From: Cytobacillus sp. NJ13
GTDB lineage: Bacteria > Bacillota > Bacilli > Bacillales > Cytobacillaceae
Reading direction: 5' to 3'
DNA length: 64,000 nucleotides
Assembly (NCBI GenBank): GCA_030348385.1
Contig: JAUCFP010000006.1
Coordinates: forward strand, 2,600,501-2,664,500
Positions 33,812 to 42,328 of this stretch are shown piece after piece. The notes below the pieces were generated by a model. It worked only from the letters and a program-made list of their open reading frames with translations. It was not told the origin of the DNA and did not search any database. How positions within the stretch are numbered: the stretch's first letter is position 1; every line of letters begins with the position of its first letter. The position numbers and the translations under genes are program-made.

Positions 33812-35398
33812 TTATGGATTTAAAAAATCAAAGACCTGGAATGCCAGGACCACTGTAATCCAATCTTCTTTCCGTGAAAAATCCAGCTGCAGCTCGCTTT
33901 CGATTTTTTTCAGCCGGTATGCAAGGGTATTGGGATGGATATGCATCTCTTCTGCTGTTTGTTTATGGCTTTGATTATGTGCCAGAAAGGTTTGCATCGT
34001 TTTTAAGTATTCAGGCTCCATTTTTATAAGAGAGCCTATTTTATCGGAGACAAATTTTTTCAGCAAGCTGCGGTCTGTGTTGAGCCACAGTCTTTCAGCA
34101 CCAAGCTCAGAATAGGTGATAAAGGTTTTGTGCTGATGGTTTTTAGCAAATGATAAAGCTTCGGCAGCTTCCTGATAAGTATCAGTCATATCTGTCAAGG
34201 CAACCTCTCTGCCCAAACCAATGACAGTTCTGTTCACTTTTCTCTGAATATCATCAGCCAGAGACTGGTCATACTTTTTCCGTCCATTCACCAGGAGTGC
34301 TATGATTTGGTTTGATTTCGTAAAAACGATTGAGGTTTCACAGTATTTCATGATGATCTGCTCGATCGATCGAATGAGTTTTTCTTTTTGAAGGATGGAG
34401 GCTGCATCCCATAGAAAACCAGACTTGCAGTCCACCATCATACAGGCGATGCTGCTTTTCTCATTCATGCGGAATTTTTCCAGAATCCTTGCATTCAGGC
34501 GTCCGCCATTGATTAAATCATGAAAGGCCTCTTCCCTTAGATGCATCTCTTTTTCAAAAAGCGTATTCTGCCTTACAAACTCCAGTGACAAAGCCGTTGA
34601 AGCACGCTCAAGAGCGGCCTTCTGGATATTCGTCAAACGTTCAACTGGCTCATCCAGGAGGAAATATCCGAAAAGTTCGTTGGAGTTTATGATCTGAAAT
34701 GAACTGGATGGATTTAATGGTGACTCTGCAAAGATTACGGGGGAGCCCAAAATGTGACTTATGGTATCCAGGATATACGAAGTCCCCCTTCCCTCCAGCA
34801 GAATCTTCGTGAATTTCCGGTGGATATCAAGGGATTGGCTCAGTTCCTCATTTTTTCGCCTCACTTCTTCGTAAAGCTTCGAGTTCATGATGGCAATAGC
34901 CGCCTGATCTGCCACCACCTCCAGCACTTGAAAGTCGGCTTCAGTAAACTGTACATCCTTGTCGAAGTTATCCACCACAAGCACGCCGATGCAATTCTCC
35001 TTATAAACCAATGGGACAACGATACCGCTCTTCACATCCCGCTGGTAAACGCCATTAAAAAAATGAACATAATTTGTCTCAGACATACTGCTCATATGCT
35101 CCCTGAACTCATGTCCTGAAGCAATGACGCCCTTTTTAGTCAGAAATACCTGCCCAGTCAAGGATTCACCAGGCTCAAACTTCACCTGGCTCATAAAGCC
35201 TGCCTCCACCCCAACCCCGCTGGAAAAATGCAATAATCCATCTTCCTTTAACGTATAAAGGATGGTCGTGTCAGCATGGTCTAATAAATCAAAGGCAGCT
35301 TGTACCAGCCTCTTTAGAATCTCCTCCAGGTCAAGAGACTGGGTTAAACTGCGATTAATTTCCAGAAGGCTTGATATTTTGTCCTGCATGATGGTCAT
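33812..35398 (-). CDS. GAF-domain regulator with C-terminal PucR/CdaR-type helix-turn-helix
   Basis: The about 528-residue protein has an N-terminal GAF domain (about residues 10-165; YQRDVKSGIVVPLVYKENCIGVLVVDNF), a central variable part with a GGDEF-like weak middle domain, and a C-terminal HTH_30 (about 470-525) with HKQTAEEMHIHPNTLAYRLKKIES. This is the design of PucR/CdaR/SdaR-type activators of catabolic operons. It lies directly upstream of the aldehyde dehydrogenase gene on the same strand and probably controls it. ATG 35398 is taken for its GAAAGGAG site. The ligand sensed by the GAF domain is unknown. Confidence 0.85.
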   Translation of the reverse strand: MTIMQDKISSLLEINRSLTQSLDLEEILKRLVQAAFDLLDHADTTILYTLKEDGLLHFSSGVGVEAGFMSQVKFEPGESLTGQVFLTKKGVIASGHEFREHMSSMSETNYVHFFNGVYQRDVKSGIVVPLVYKENCIGVLVVDNFDKDVQFTEADFQVLEVVADQAAIAIMNSKLYEEVRRKNEELSQSLDIHRKFTKILLEGRGTSYILDTISHILGSPVIFAESPLNPSSSFQIINSNELFGYFLLDEPVERLTNIQKAALERASTALSLEFVRQNTLFEKEMHLREEAFHDLINGGRLNARILEKFRMNEKSSIACMMVDCKSGFLWDAASILQKEKLIRSIEQIIMKYCETSIVFTKSNQIIALLVNGRKKYDQSLADDIQRKVNRTVIGLGREVALTDMTDTYQEAAEALSFAKNHQHKTFITYSELGAERLWLNTDRSLLKKFVSDKIGSLIKMEPEYLKTMQTFLAHNQSHKQTAEEMHIHPNTLAYRLKKIESELQLDFSRKEDWITVVLAFQVFDFLNP

Positions 35399-35577
35399 GG
35401 CTGTTCTCCTTTCTATCATGATAGTTTAAATCTATTATAGGGGATATTGTGTACAAAATGGCCTTTTCAAAATGGTTTTTCCTAATCTGGTCTTTGAAAG
35501 TTTAGGCTCTGCCTGAGTTCACAATTAGACTTTGGAAAGTTATTATATAGGTAGAGAAAATGCATATAGGAGATATC

Positions 35578-36300
35578 ATGGCTAAAATTAAGTATCTTGA
35601 AATTTATAATGATTTAAAAAATAAAATAGACAACAAGGTGTATGCGTTTCAGCAGCTGCTTCCATCTGAGAATACCTTGATCAAGCAGTATGAATGCTCC
35701 AGGAATACCGTTCGGCGGGCGATTGCCAATCTTGTTTCCGATGGGTATGTCCAAACCATTCACGGGCAAGGCGTCCGTGTGATTTTTCAGGAACTAAGGC
35801 AAAAAGAGTACTTGTTTGGCGGTATCGAGACGTTTAAGGAGTCTTCAATTAGAAACAAAAATAAATACCGGACTGAAGTAGTTTTTTTTGAAGAAAGAAC
35901 CGCAGATGAACAACTAAGACAGATAACTTCCTTTCCAATCGGGATTGAAATCTATCATTTGCAAAGGGTCCGATACCTGGATGGAAGGCCTTTGATTATG
36001 GATTATAACTATTTTCGAAAAGATATTGTAAAAGGTTTAAATAAGGAGATTGCAGAGGATTCTATTTATGAATACATGGAAAATGAGTTAAAGGAAAGCA
36101 TCATTACAACGAAAAGAATGATGACAGTTGAAAAGGTAAATGAGCTGGATCAAGCCTATTTGAACCTGATAGATTACAACTGTGTCGCCGTTGTCACCAA
36201 TTTTACTTACAATTCGGATGGAGTCATGTTTGAGTTTACTCAGTCCAGGCATACCCCTGACTCCTTCGTGTTTTTCGAGCAGGCACAAAGGATAAAATAA
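35578..36300 (+). CDS. treR: GntR/UTRA regulator, TreR-like
   Basis: The about 240-residue repressor has a GntR winged helix (residues about 1-68; LLPSENTLIKQYECSRNTVRRAI) and a UTRA ligand domain (about 85-235) with RVRYLDGRPLIMDYNYF. It resembles TreR of B. subtilis, which binds trehalose-6-phosphate. The chosen ATG 35578 has AGGAG seven bases upstream. The gene is near the PTS gene and, between them, a TTGTATATACAA site like the TreR operator lies at 38111. So trehalose or a related disaccharide phosphate is the likely inducer. Confidence 0.85.
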   Translation: MAKIKYLEIYNDLKNKIDNKVYAFQQLLPSENTLIKQYECSRNTVRRAIANLVSDGYVQTIHGQGVRVIFQELRQKEYLFGGIETFKESSIRNKNKYRTEVVFFEERTADEQLRQITSFPIGIEIYHLQRVRYLDGRPLIMDYNYFRKDIVKGLNKEIAEDSIYEYMENELKESIITTKRMMTVEKVNELDQAYLNLIDYNCVAVVTNFTYNSDGVMFEFTQSRHTPDSFVFFEQAQRIK

Positions 36301-36340
36301 AACGATCCCCGGCCATAATGGCCCCAGGGATCGTTCTTTT
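36301..36340. terminator. Bidirectional terminator
   Basis: AACGATCCC and GGGATCGTT pair around an inner hairpin GGCCATAATGGCC, and T follows on the plus strand. It separates the convergent treR and glycosidase genes. Confidence 0.85.
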
Positions 36341-38073
36341 TATGCTCTGGATTCTTGAACCTTAGCCGCCAGGTAAATGAACGCGCTAGCAGTCCAAGTA
36401 AAGGACGGATCTCTTAACCCCTCACCTGTCAGGGCATTAAAATTTTCTGAAAATCCATTCTGATGAACAAGCTTACAATATTTTTCACTTATGGACAGCG
36501 CTGCCTCCATTTCGCCGCATCTTTCCAGTGCATCGATTAATATAAGCGTCGTTGGTGCCCAAATGGCTCCGCGCCAATAGGCATCATCCTGGTAAAGACT
36601 GCTGTCGACCGCTTCTGAGGCAATGCCCCATTTTGTTGTATATTTGCCGCTCGTAATGGTTTCCACCATTTTCTTTCTTGCAGAAGCCGGCAGTTTATCT
36701 GCGATCAACAGAGACATGAGCGGCAGGAAGCTCGCGCTTTCGATTACTTCGCCTGTGGACATAACACGTGCGACAGGAAGATCATCCACAAGGAAGTAAG
36801 AACAATACAGATCGGTCAGCCGTTTTGATTCCTGTTCCCAATGGCTCTTCTCTTCTGATTTTCCAAGCTTCTCCGCTACCATCACAAGCATATCCATATC
36901 CTTGATTAGAAAAGCCGTCAGGTCTGGCGAATCAATGATGCTGGCATTTCTAAACACCGTACTATTATCCTGGCCCGAATCATTGCCATGATGGTATTCT
37001 GGGATGCCATCTTCATTTGAATCTTTATAAGTCAGATAAAATTGCACCTGTTTCTTAATTTGACGGTAAATGGCCTCAAGCTGTTCGGCTGAAAACTCCA
37101 TTTTCTCCATCATTTTAGTATAAGTCCACCCGTGCACTGGCGGTTTGGCAAAGTTCCAGCGGATTGTCGAGTCACTGAGCGAACCAGGAATTTGCCCAAG
37201 TTTGTCCTGATAATCAAATAAGACAGCCATTTGGTCCCAGGATAATTGATTATCCACACCAGCCAGAGCAATCGCGTTGAAACAGTGATCCCAGCTCCAT
37301 GTGCCAAGGAAATAATTATTCGATACAAACATCGTATCCCTCTTCAGGTAGCCTTCAGGTTTCACAACTGAGGACCAATTAATATACGCTGCATTGATTT
37401 GGGTATCCCTGTATTCTTCAGGAGCTTCAGGCAGTTTGCTGCAATAGTCCTCAAATGCTTTCCTGCTGTTTTTAAGGGCTTGCTCAAAGCTGTATTCCCG
37501 ATCAGCCGGTTTCCCTCCATGGGTAGGCAGGTCTTCCATCACACATAAAAATCCGCTGCCGTCAGCAGATGAGATATTAATAGCGGACTGATTTTCCGCC
37601 TCATTCGTGCTCCCTCTGCTGTCCATATACACATCTTGATTCAGGGAAACGGATCCGCTTGGGCAAAAAATCATGAATTTAGTTAAATTCTTATAGCTGT
37701 TGACAATGCAGTATTCGCTGCCCTTTCTCCCCAATAAATAATTATATTCAAAATTGTAGACAGGCTGTGTGTCCAAACGCAGCCCAGCCTTCTCCCCCGA
37801 TCCTTTGATAACAATCCTTGAATCACTGTCAAAACAGATAGAGATTTCACCGCCGGAAAATCGGATGATGACAAGGTTATAGTCTGCTATGTATTCATAA
37901 TCAACAGGTGCTCCATTTACAGTAGGAATCAGCTTTAACACATTCATATGGCTTCTTGACTTGCCTCTTAAAGAGTTTAAAAAAAGGCCAGTTTTCATTG
38001 CCCCCTCTTGCTTCTGAAAGGCAAGAGCCATATAAGAGCCATAAAAGCTTAACGGTGTTTTCGTTATATCCAT
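36340..38073 (-). CDS. Glycoside hydrolase, MGH1-like/GH63 type (trehalase-like six-hairpin fold)
   Basis: This 577-residue protein has a beta-rich N-terminal part (to about residue 200) and an (alpha/alpha)6 barrel with GTWSWDHCFNAIALAG, DGIPEYHHGNDSGQD, YWRGAIWAPTTLILIDAL and GFSENFNALTGEG. Those fit GH63/MGH1 enzymes and not the GH13 phosphotrehalase TreA. There is no signal peptide, so it works in the cytoplasm, where its substrate would be the sugar-phosphate made by the PTS or a free glycoside. Trehalose-type, glucosylglycerate or mannosylglycerate-type substrates are possible. It is divergent from the EIIBC gene across shared operators. Confidence 0.75.
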   Translation of the reverse strand: MDITKTPLSFYGSYMALAFQKQEGAMKTGLFLNSLRGKSRSHMNVLKLIPTVNGAPVDYEYIADYNLVIIRFSGGEISICFDSDSRIVIKGSGEKAGLRLDTQPVYNFEYNYLLGRKGSEYCIVNSYKNLTKFMIFCPSGSVSLNQDVYMDSRGSTNEAENQSAINISSADGSGFLCVMEDLPTHGGKPADREYSFEQALKNSRKAFEDYCSKLPEAPEEYRDTQINAAYINWSSVVKPEGYLKRDTMFVSNNYFLGTWSWDHCFNAIALAGVDNQLSWDQMAVLFDYQDKLGQIPGSLSDSTIRWNFAKPPVHGWTYTKMMEKMEFSAEQLEAIYRQIKKQVQFYLTYKDSNEDGIPEYHHGNDSGQDNSTVFRNASIIDSPDLTAFLIKDMDMLVMVAEKLGKSEEKSHWEQESKRLTDLYCSYFLVDDLPVARVMSTGEVIESASFLPLMSLLIADKLPASARKKMVETITSGKYTTKWGIASEAVDSSLYQDDAYWRGAIWAPTTLILIDALERCGEMEAALSISEKYCKLVHQNGFSENFNALTGEGLRDPSFTWTASAFIYLAAKVQESRA

Positions 38074-38110
38074 GATAGCCGGACACTCCTTAAAAATTTT
38101 TCAAAATTAT

Positions 38111-38181
38111 TTGTATATACAAGTCAATTATATTATACTAAACTTGTTTAAACAAGTTGGTTATTTATGAAAGCCATTACA
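38111..38181. promoter_or_regulatory. Operators (TreR-type and AACTTGTTTAAACAAGTT) and cre-like site between glycosidase and PTS genes
   Basis: TTGTATATACAA at 38111-38122 is a perfect palindrome like the TreR operator known from B. subtilis. AACTTGTTTAAACAAGTT at 38141-38158 is an 18-bp perfect palindrome. TGAAAGCCATTACA at 38168-38181 matches cre at 13 of 14 positions. All lie in the 126-base divergent gap. Confidence 0.7.
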
Positions 38182-38199
38182 TAGTGAGGTGTAAGCCAG

Positions 38200-39645
38200 A
38201 TGTCAAAATTAAATGAAAACGTTTCCTCCATTATCGAAAACATCGGAGGAGCAGAAAACGTTGTAACCGCAACACACTGTGTCACCCGGCTGCGATTAGT
38301 GCTGGATAACGAGGAACTAGTCGACGTGAAGAAATTGGAAGAGAATGACCTTGTAAAAGGAACCTTCTCAGCAAGCGGCCAGTTTCAGGTCATCATCGGC
38401 CCTGGATTGGTTGAAAAAGTATTTGCCGAGTTTGTGAAGCAAACAGGCACAGAAGAAGTTTCTTCAGAGGAATTAAGAGAAATTACTTCTAAAAAGAAAA
38501 ACGTCCTTCAAAGAGGAATCCGAGTGCTCGCAGACATTTTTATACCAATCCTGCCTGCCATCGTTGCAGCCGGTTTATTAATGGGACTAAATAATGTACT
38601 AGCAAACCCTGGCATCTTTTATGAAGGAGAATCCGTGCTCGATGTTCATACAGAATGGTCCGGGTTTGCAGGAATTATTAATCTGATTTCAAATACAGCA
38701 TTTACATTCCTGCCTGCACTAATTGCCTTTTCTGCTGCAAAGAAATTCGGTGGCAATCCTGTTTTGGGAATTGTTCTTGGCTTAATCATGGTTCACCCGG
38801 AACTTATGAATGCCTATGCATTTGCATCTGACCCAGAATCAGTCGAGCACTGGAATCTATTTGGTTTTGAAATTGCAAAAGTCGGGTACCAGGGACAAGT
38901 TATTCCAGTCCTTTTTGCGGCGTATCTGTTAGCAACTCTTGAAAAAAGTTTGAGAAAAGTCATTCCGGAAAGCCTGCAGCTATTGGCTGTTGCTCCAATC
39001 GCACTGATCATTACGGGCATTGCGACATTTACAATCATTGGGCCTGTTACTATGACAGGCGCTAACTGGATTACTGACGGTATTTTGTATCTGTTTGATG
39101 TATCACCAGTTCTGGCTGGGGCAGTATACGGACTAATTTCACCGCCGCTTGTTATTACAGGAATGCATCACTTATTCCTTGGTGTGAACCTGCAAATGGC
39201 TGGCTCCCTTGGCTATGTTACACTTTGGCCAATAGGCGAAACCGTTACACTTGCTCAAGGTATCGCAGCCTTAACCATGTTCTTCTTAATTAAAAACAAT
39301 AAAAAACTCAAAAGTGTTTCGCTTTCCGCAACTGTATCAGCTTGGTTAGGCATTACAGAACCAGCGATTTATGGAGTTAATCTGAGATTCAGATATCCAT
39401 TTATTGCGGTCATGATTGGCAGTGCCATTGGAAGCGCATACCTTTCCTTTATGGATGTAAAAGCCACCTCTGTAGGTGTTGGCGGAATGCTCTCCTTCCT
39501 TTCTGTATTACCGGAATACTGGAGCTCTTACTTTACAGGAATGGCAATTACAGCAGTCATCACGGTGGGATTAACATTGCTGTTTAGCAAGTCGAAAATA
39601 TTTAAATCGAAGGAAGTTAAATCAGAAATGACTGAAGCAGCTTAA
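38200..39645 (+). CDS. treP: PTS EIIBC component, trehalose type
   Basis: The 481-residue protein has an N-terminal EIIB domain (about residues 5-85) with the phosphorylated Cys in TATHCVTRLRLVL. A ten-helix EIIC domain of the glucose-sucrose class follows, with ISPPLVITGMHHLFLGVNLQ and WLGITEPAIYGVNLR. It imports a disaccharide while phosphorylating it; no EIIA domain is present, so EIIA of the glucose system probably serves. Sequence, length and the neighbouring TreR suggest trehalose. ATG 38200 has GAGGTG upstream. It is divergent from the glycosidase and ends in a terminator. Confidence 0.85.
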   Translation: MSKLNENVSSIIENIGGAENVVTATHCVTRLRLVLDNEELVDVKKLEENDLVKGTFSASGQFQVIIGPGLVEKVFAEFVKQTGTEEVSSEELREITSKKKNVLQRGIRVLADIFIPILPAIVAAGLLMGLNNVLANPGIFYEGESVLDVHTEWSGFAGIINLISNTAFTFLPALIAFSAAKKFGGNPVLGIVLGLIMVHPELMNAYAFASDPESVEHWNLFGFEIAKVGYQGQVIPVLFAAYLLATLEKSLRKVIPESLQLLAVAPIALIITGIATFTIIGPVTMTGANWITDGILYLFDVSPVLAGAVYGLISPPLVITGMHHLFLGVNLQMAGSLGYVTLWPIGETVTLAQGIAALTMFFLIKNNKKLKSVSLSATVSAWLGITEPAIYGVNLRFRYPFIAVMIGSAIGSAYLSFMDVKATSVGVGGMLSFLSVLPEYWSSYFTGMAITAVITVGLTLLFSKSKIFKSKEVKSEMTEAA

Positions 39646-39680
39646 GAGTTTTAAAGAGCCCAAAGACAGGGCTTTCAGAA

Positions 39681-39714
39681 AAAAGACACCCTCATCACAC
39701 TGGGTGTCTTTTTT
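39681..39714 (+). terminator. Terminator of the PTS gene
   Basis: AAAGACACCC and GGGTGTCTTT pair around TCATCACACT, followed by T. Confidence 0.85.
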
Positions 39715-39791
39715 CAGCTATATTTGAAGACATTGTATACAAAATTATAGGCTCCTTTTTCTTGCTTTTTATCATCAAGCAAGAAACCCTT

Positions 39792-40175
39792 CTATATTTC
39801 TGTCAAACTCCCATCCTTATTCCTTCTATTCCTCACTTCATGCATTTTTCCGTAAAAACTCTCCTCCAAGTCAATGCCAAAGAAGTTATAGAATTTAATC
39901 AGATAGGCCAGGCAGTCTGCGAGTTCTTTGCCAAGTTCTTCTTTTACTTGATCACTGGCTAATTGAAAGGCCAGTTCTTCATCCATTCCTTCTTCTGCAT
40001 ATTCGCGGACAAGGTTAAAGGCCTTACGCAGCTCTTCAGCAACCTCCGCTACTTCGGTTGTCAGAAGCATATAGTTATTTAATAGGGAATCGCGGCTCCT
40101 GGCATAATTCTCATTGCTGATCTCCCAGCCCATCTCTTCTTGATACTCTCTCATAAAGCTTTGCAATTCTTTCAA
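39792..40175 (-). CDS. MazG-like nucleotide pyrophosphohydrolase (127 aa)
   Basis: A longer frame continues upstream to 40595 but runs antisense through the BenE gene; only the last 127 codons look like a protein. I start at TTG 40175, which has AGAGGTG eight bases upstream. The protein is helical with the MazG acidic motif LLTTEVAEVAEELRKAF (E-x-x-E) and LGKELADCLAYLIKF (E-x-x-D). Such enzymes remove pyrophosphate from unwanted nucleotides. It is a single-domain protein of usual size for the Bacillus forms. A 30-bp repeat separates it from benE. Confidence 0.8.
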   Translation of the reverse strand: MKELQSFMREYQEEMGWEISNENYARSRDSLLNNYMLLTTEVAEVAEELRKAFNLVREYAEEGMDEELAFQLASDQVKEELGKELADCLAYLIKFYNFFGIDLEESFYGKMHEVRNRRNKDGSLTEI

Positions 40176-40199
40176 TCTATTAACACCTCTTCTGATATA

Positions 40200-40229
40200 T
40201 TCGACAAATTTCGGGTGGTGCCTGTCACC
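40200..40229. repeat. 30-bp repeat TTCGACAAA...GGTGCCTGTCACC, copy 1
   Basis: The last 13 bases, GGTGCCTGTCACC, equal an outer arm of the 49-bp hairpins. The whole 30 bases match the copy at 59538 at all but one position. It fills the gap between the mazG-like and benE genes. Confidence 0.8.
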
Positions 40230-40231
40230 AT

Positions 40232-41437
40232 TTATCTCTCTACCGTCCGGGCCAATACCGCCCCGGCAATGAGTCCCCAAACGGGTGCGCTGATGTGGAG
40301 AAAGCTTACGCCTGATAGGGTGACGATGAAGGCTGCAAGTGCGCTTAGCCGGTAGCGGTTTTCGGAGAAGCCCATTTGCAGGCTGGAATGCAGGACGCCA
40401 ATCAGGGCGAACCCGGCCAGCAATGAAACGAATGCCTGCGGAAGCGATTGGATAAAGGGCACGATTTTCCATGCAAAAATGCCGAACACAATCGTTATTG
40501 CGCCTGAAACAACAGCTCCCATATACCTTTTCTCCCTTGGGCCTGAATCCGGCCCGGCACAGATGGCGCTCATCATGCCGGCGATATTGGCACACTGTCC
40601 GCCAAAGAAGCTGGTAATCACGGAGAATACCCCGCTTGATGAGACGATTTTACGAATAGGAGGCTTAAAATCCTCACTTTCGAGGGCCCCGATTCCCGGT
40701 GCAGCGTCATTGCTCAGTATCAGCATCGCAAGCGGCAGGGCAATCGTCACGAGCCCCATCCAGCTGAATTCCGGCATTTGAATAGACGGCAGGAAATAGG
40801 CAATCTCTTTAGCCGGATTTAAATCAGCTGACAAAAATAAGACAGCAAACGCAACCGCAACAGCCGCGAGCACCGGCGGAAACTTCCTCACATATCTCGT
40901 AAAAAGCAGGAAACTGATTAAAGCCGCTCCTCCGACAACAGGCATTTCCTGGATGGCCGGTACGAGCTTCACGACATAGCCGGCAACCAAACCGCCAAGC
41001 ATGGATGCGATGACTTCTTTCGGCACCCAGCCAATGATCTTTGTAAACAGCCCAGAAATACCGACCAGAAAAATCAGCAGCCCGGACATCACATACCCGC
41101 CTATCAGCTCAGGGTACGAATATTGGGCAGTCACAGTCGCCAAAAAGGCCGCTCCAGTAATCGAATGCCCTCCTGTGATGGGAATCCTATATAGAAGCGG
41201 CAGGAGGATGCTGTATACACCTCCAAAAAAATAAACCGCAAACATCCAGTTAATCGTCTGCTGGTCAGTAAATCCCCCTGCTGACGCAGCCTGTAAAATG
41301 ATCAGGGCCGGCCCCGTCATAACCAGCGTGCTTGCAATGATTCCCGATGAAGTGTTTTCCGCTGTCAAATCCCTTATGAACGAACGCTTCTGTACTTCTT
41401 GACTGTAACCGCTATGCCTTTCCTTCGGCAAACCCAT
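40232..41437 (-). CDS. BenE-family benzoate/H+ symporter-like transporter
   Basis: This 401-residue membrane protein has about twelve helices. Motifs that fit BenE are ITGGHSITGAAFLA, LSNDAAPGIGALESEDFKPP and GGQCANIAGMMSAICAGPDSG. BenE carriers are proposed to move aromatic acids such as benzoate with protons. The gene is monocistronic, upstream of the mazG-like gene and downstream of an unrelated unit. ATG 41437 has GGGGG about eight bases upstream. No benzoate catabolic genes are in the window, so the substrate is open. Confidence 0.8.
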   Translation of the reverse strand: MGLPKERHSGYSQEVQKRSFIRDLTAENTSSGIIASTLVMTGPALIILQAASAGGFTDQQTINWMFAVYFFGGVYSILLPLLYRIPITGGHSITGAAFLATVTAQYSYPELIGGYVMSGLLIFLVGISGLFTKIIGWVPKEVIASMLGGLVAGYVVKLVPAIQEMPVVGGAALISFLLFTRYVRKFPPVLAAVAVAFAVLFLSADLNPAKEIAYFLPSIQMPEFSWMGLVTIALPLAMLILSNDAAPGIGALESEDFKPPIRKIVSSSGVFSVITSFFGGQCANIAGMMSAICAGPDSGPREKRYMGAVVSGAITIVFGIFAWKIVPFIQSLPQAFVSLLAGFALIGVLHSSLQMGFSENRYRLSALAAFIVTLSGVSFLHISAPVWGLIAGAVLARTVER

Positions 41438-41529
41438 TTTTTCTGCCCCCGACTTCCGATTATTTTACTTACTATCATGATTTTAAATCAGGTAATTGTC
41501 AAACTATTTCGTATTCTGAAATTTTAACA

Positions 41530-41553
41530 AAAAAAAGACCTCCTAAGAGGCCC
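41530..41553 (-). terminator. Terminator of the STAS/B12 operon
   Basis: On the minus strand GGCCTC and GAGGTC pair around TTAG and run into eight T. The stop codon of the STAS gene lies within the stem. Confidence 0.75.
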
Positions 41554-42328
41554 CTAACTCATTCCGATTGAAATAGACATTTAAAACCTGCTTCAGGGAT
41601 TGATCGATTTGCACCCATTCATCCAGCTTATAGTTATTCAGCACTTTCGCCAGGTTTGGCTTAATGCCTATCAATTTGATAATGCTGCCTGTCATGAAAT
41701 TCAGCGTTTTAATCAGCTGGGTGAATTTCTCAATGCCTTTTCCTTCAATCTCCCCAACCGCTGTCAGATCAAAGAGAATTTCTTCATATTCGCCTGCAAA
41801 AACAGCTTTCAGGCAGCTCTCGGAAATAACGTTTATCTTATCTGGTGTAATGTCGCCGAATAAAGGAATCAGGCACAGGGTTTCCGACAGCGGAATAAAC
41901 GGCCCGGACAGCTGATTTAAGCGGATCAGCACCTGCTCCAGCTCTTCTTTTTTCTCCAGTAGTTCAAAGTCGGTTGAGGACAGGCGCTGCTGCAGCTGCA
42001 TCAGTTTATCCATCAAGCCTTCATTCGAGCTGTCTTTTGGCAGAAACAGCATATTGGCATGATCCTCGCTGTCCCATTGAATATGAACCTCAAATAAAGA
42101 AAGCTGTGTTTCCCTGGTCTTCATGTTCAGTTCCAGCTTAACAGGATCCAATCCGGGCTCCCAGCTGTACTGAATCAGCTTTTCAATGCTTTCCTCATCA
42201 ATGATTCCTTTTAGATGCCCCTCACTCAGGTCAAAGCTTTCCCGTGCAATTGTGGAGTAGCTAACTATTTCTCCGTTCCTGTCAGCTTTTAAAAACGCAA
42301 GCGGAAGCGGCTGATCAAAATATTGCAT
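41543..42328 (-). CDS. STAS-domain protein with N-terminal PAS-like domain
   Basis: The about 261-residue protein has a PAS-like N-terminus (PLAFLKADRNGEIVSYSTIA), a coiled-coil linker (MQLQQRLSSTDFELLEKKEEL) and a C-terminal STAS domain with SGPFIPLSETLCLIPLFGDI and EILFDLTAVGEIEGKG. It looks like an RsbR-type STAS domain, but both positions that RsbT phosphorylates in RsbRA (Thr in STPVIP and the DT pair) are Gly here. So it may not be a normal stressosome phosphotarget. ATG 42328 with GGGAGG upstream is preferred. The gene overlaps the B12-binding gene and ends the four-gene set. Confidence 0.8.
   Translation of the reverse strand: MQYFDQPLPLAFLKADRNGEIVSYSTIARESFDLSEGHLKGIIDEESIEKLIQYSWEPGLDPVKLELNMKTRETQLSLFEVHIQWDSEDHANMLFLPKDSSNEGLMDKLMQLQQRLSSTDFELLEKKEELEQVLIRLNQLSGPFIPLSETLCLIPLFGDITPDKINVISESCLKAVFAGEYEEILFDLTAVGEIEGKGIEKFTQLIKTLNFMTGSIIKLIGIKPNLAKVLNNYKLDEWVQIDQSLKQVLNVYFNRNELGAS

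Noticed and set aside
40176..40595. Upstream extension of the mazG-like frame to 40595
   Set aside because: It runs within the BenE gene in another frame. The part is Arg/Cys-rich and unlike a protein family, and TTG 40175 has the ribosome binding site.
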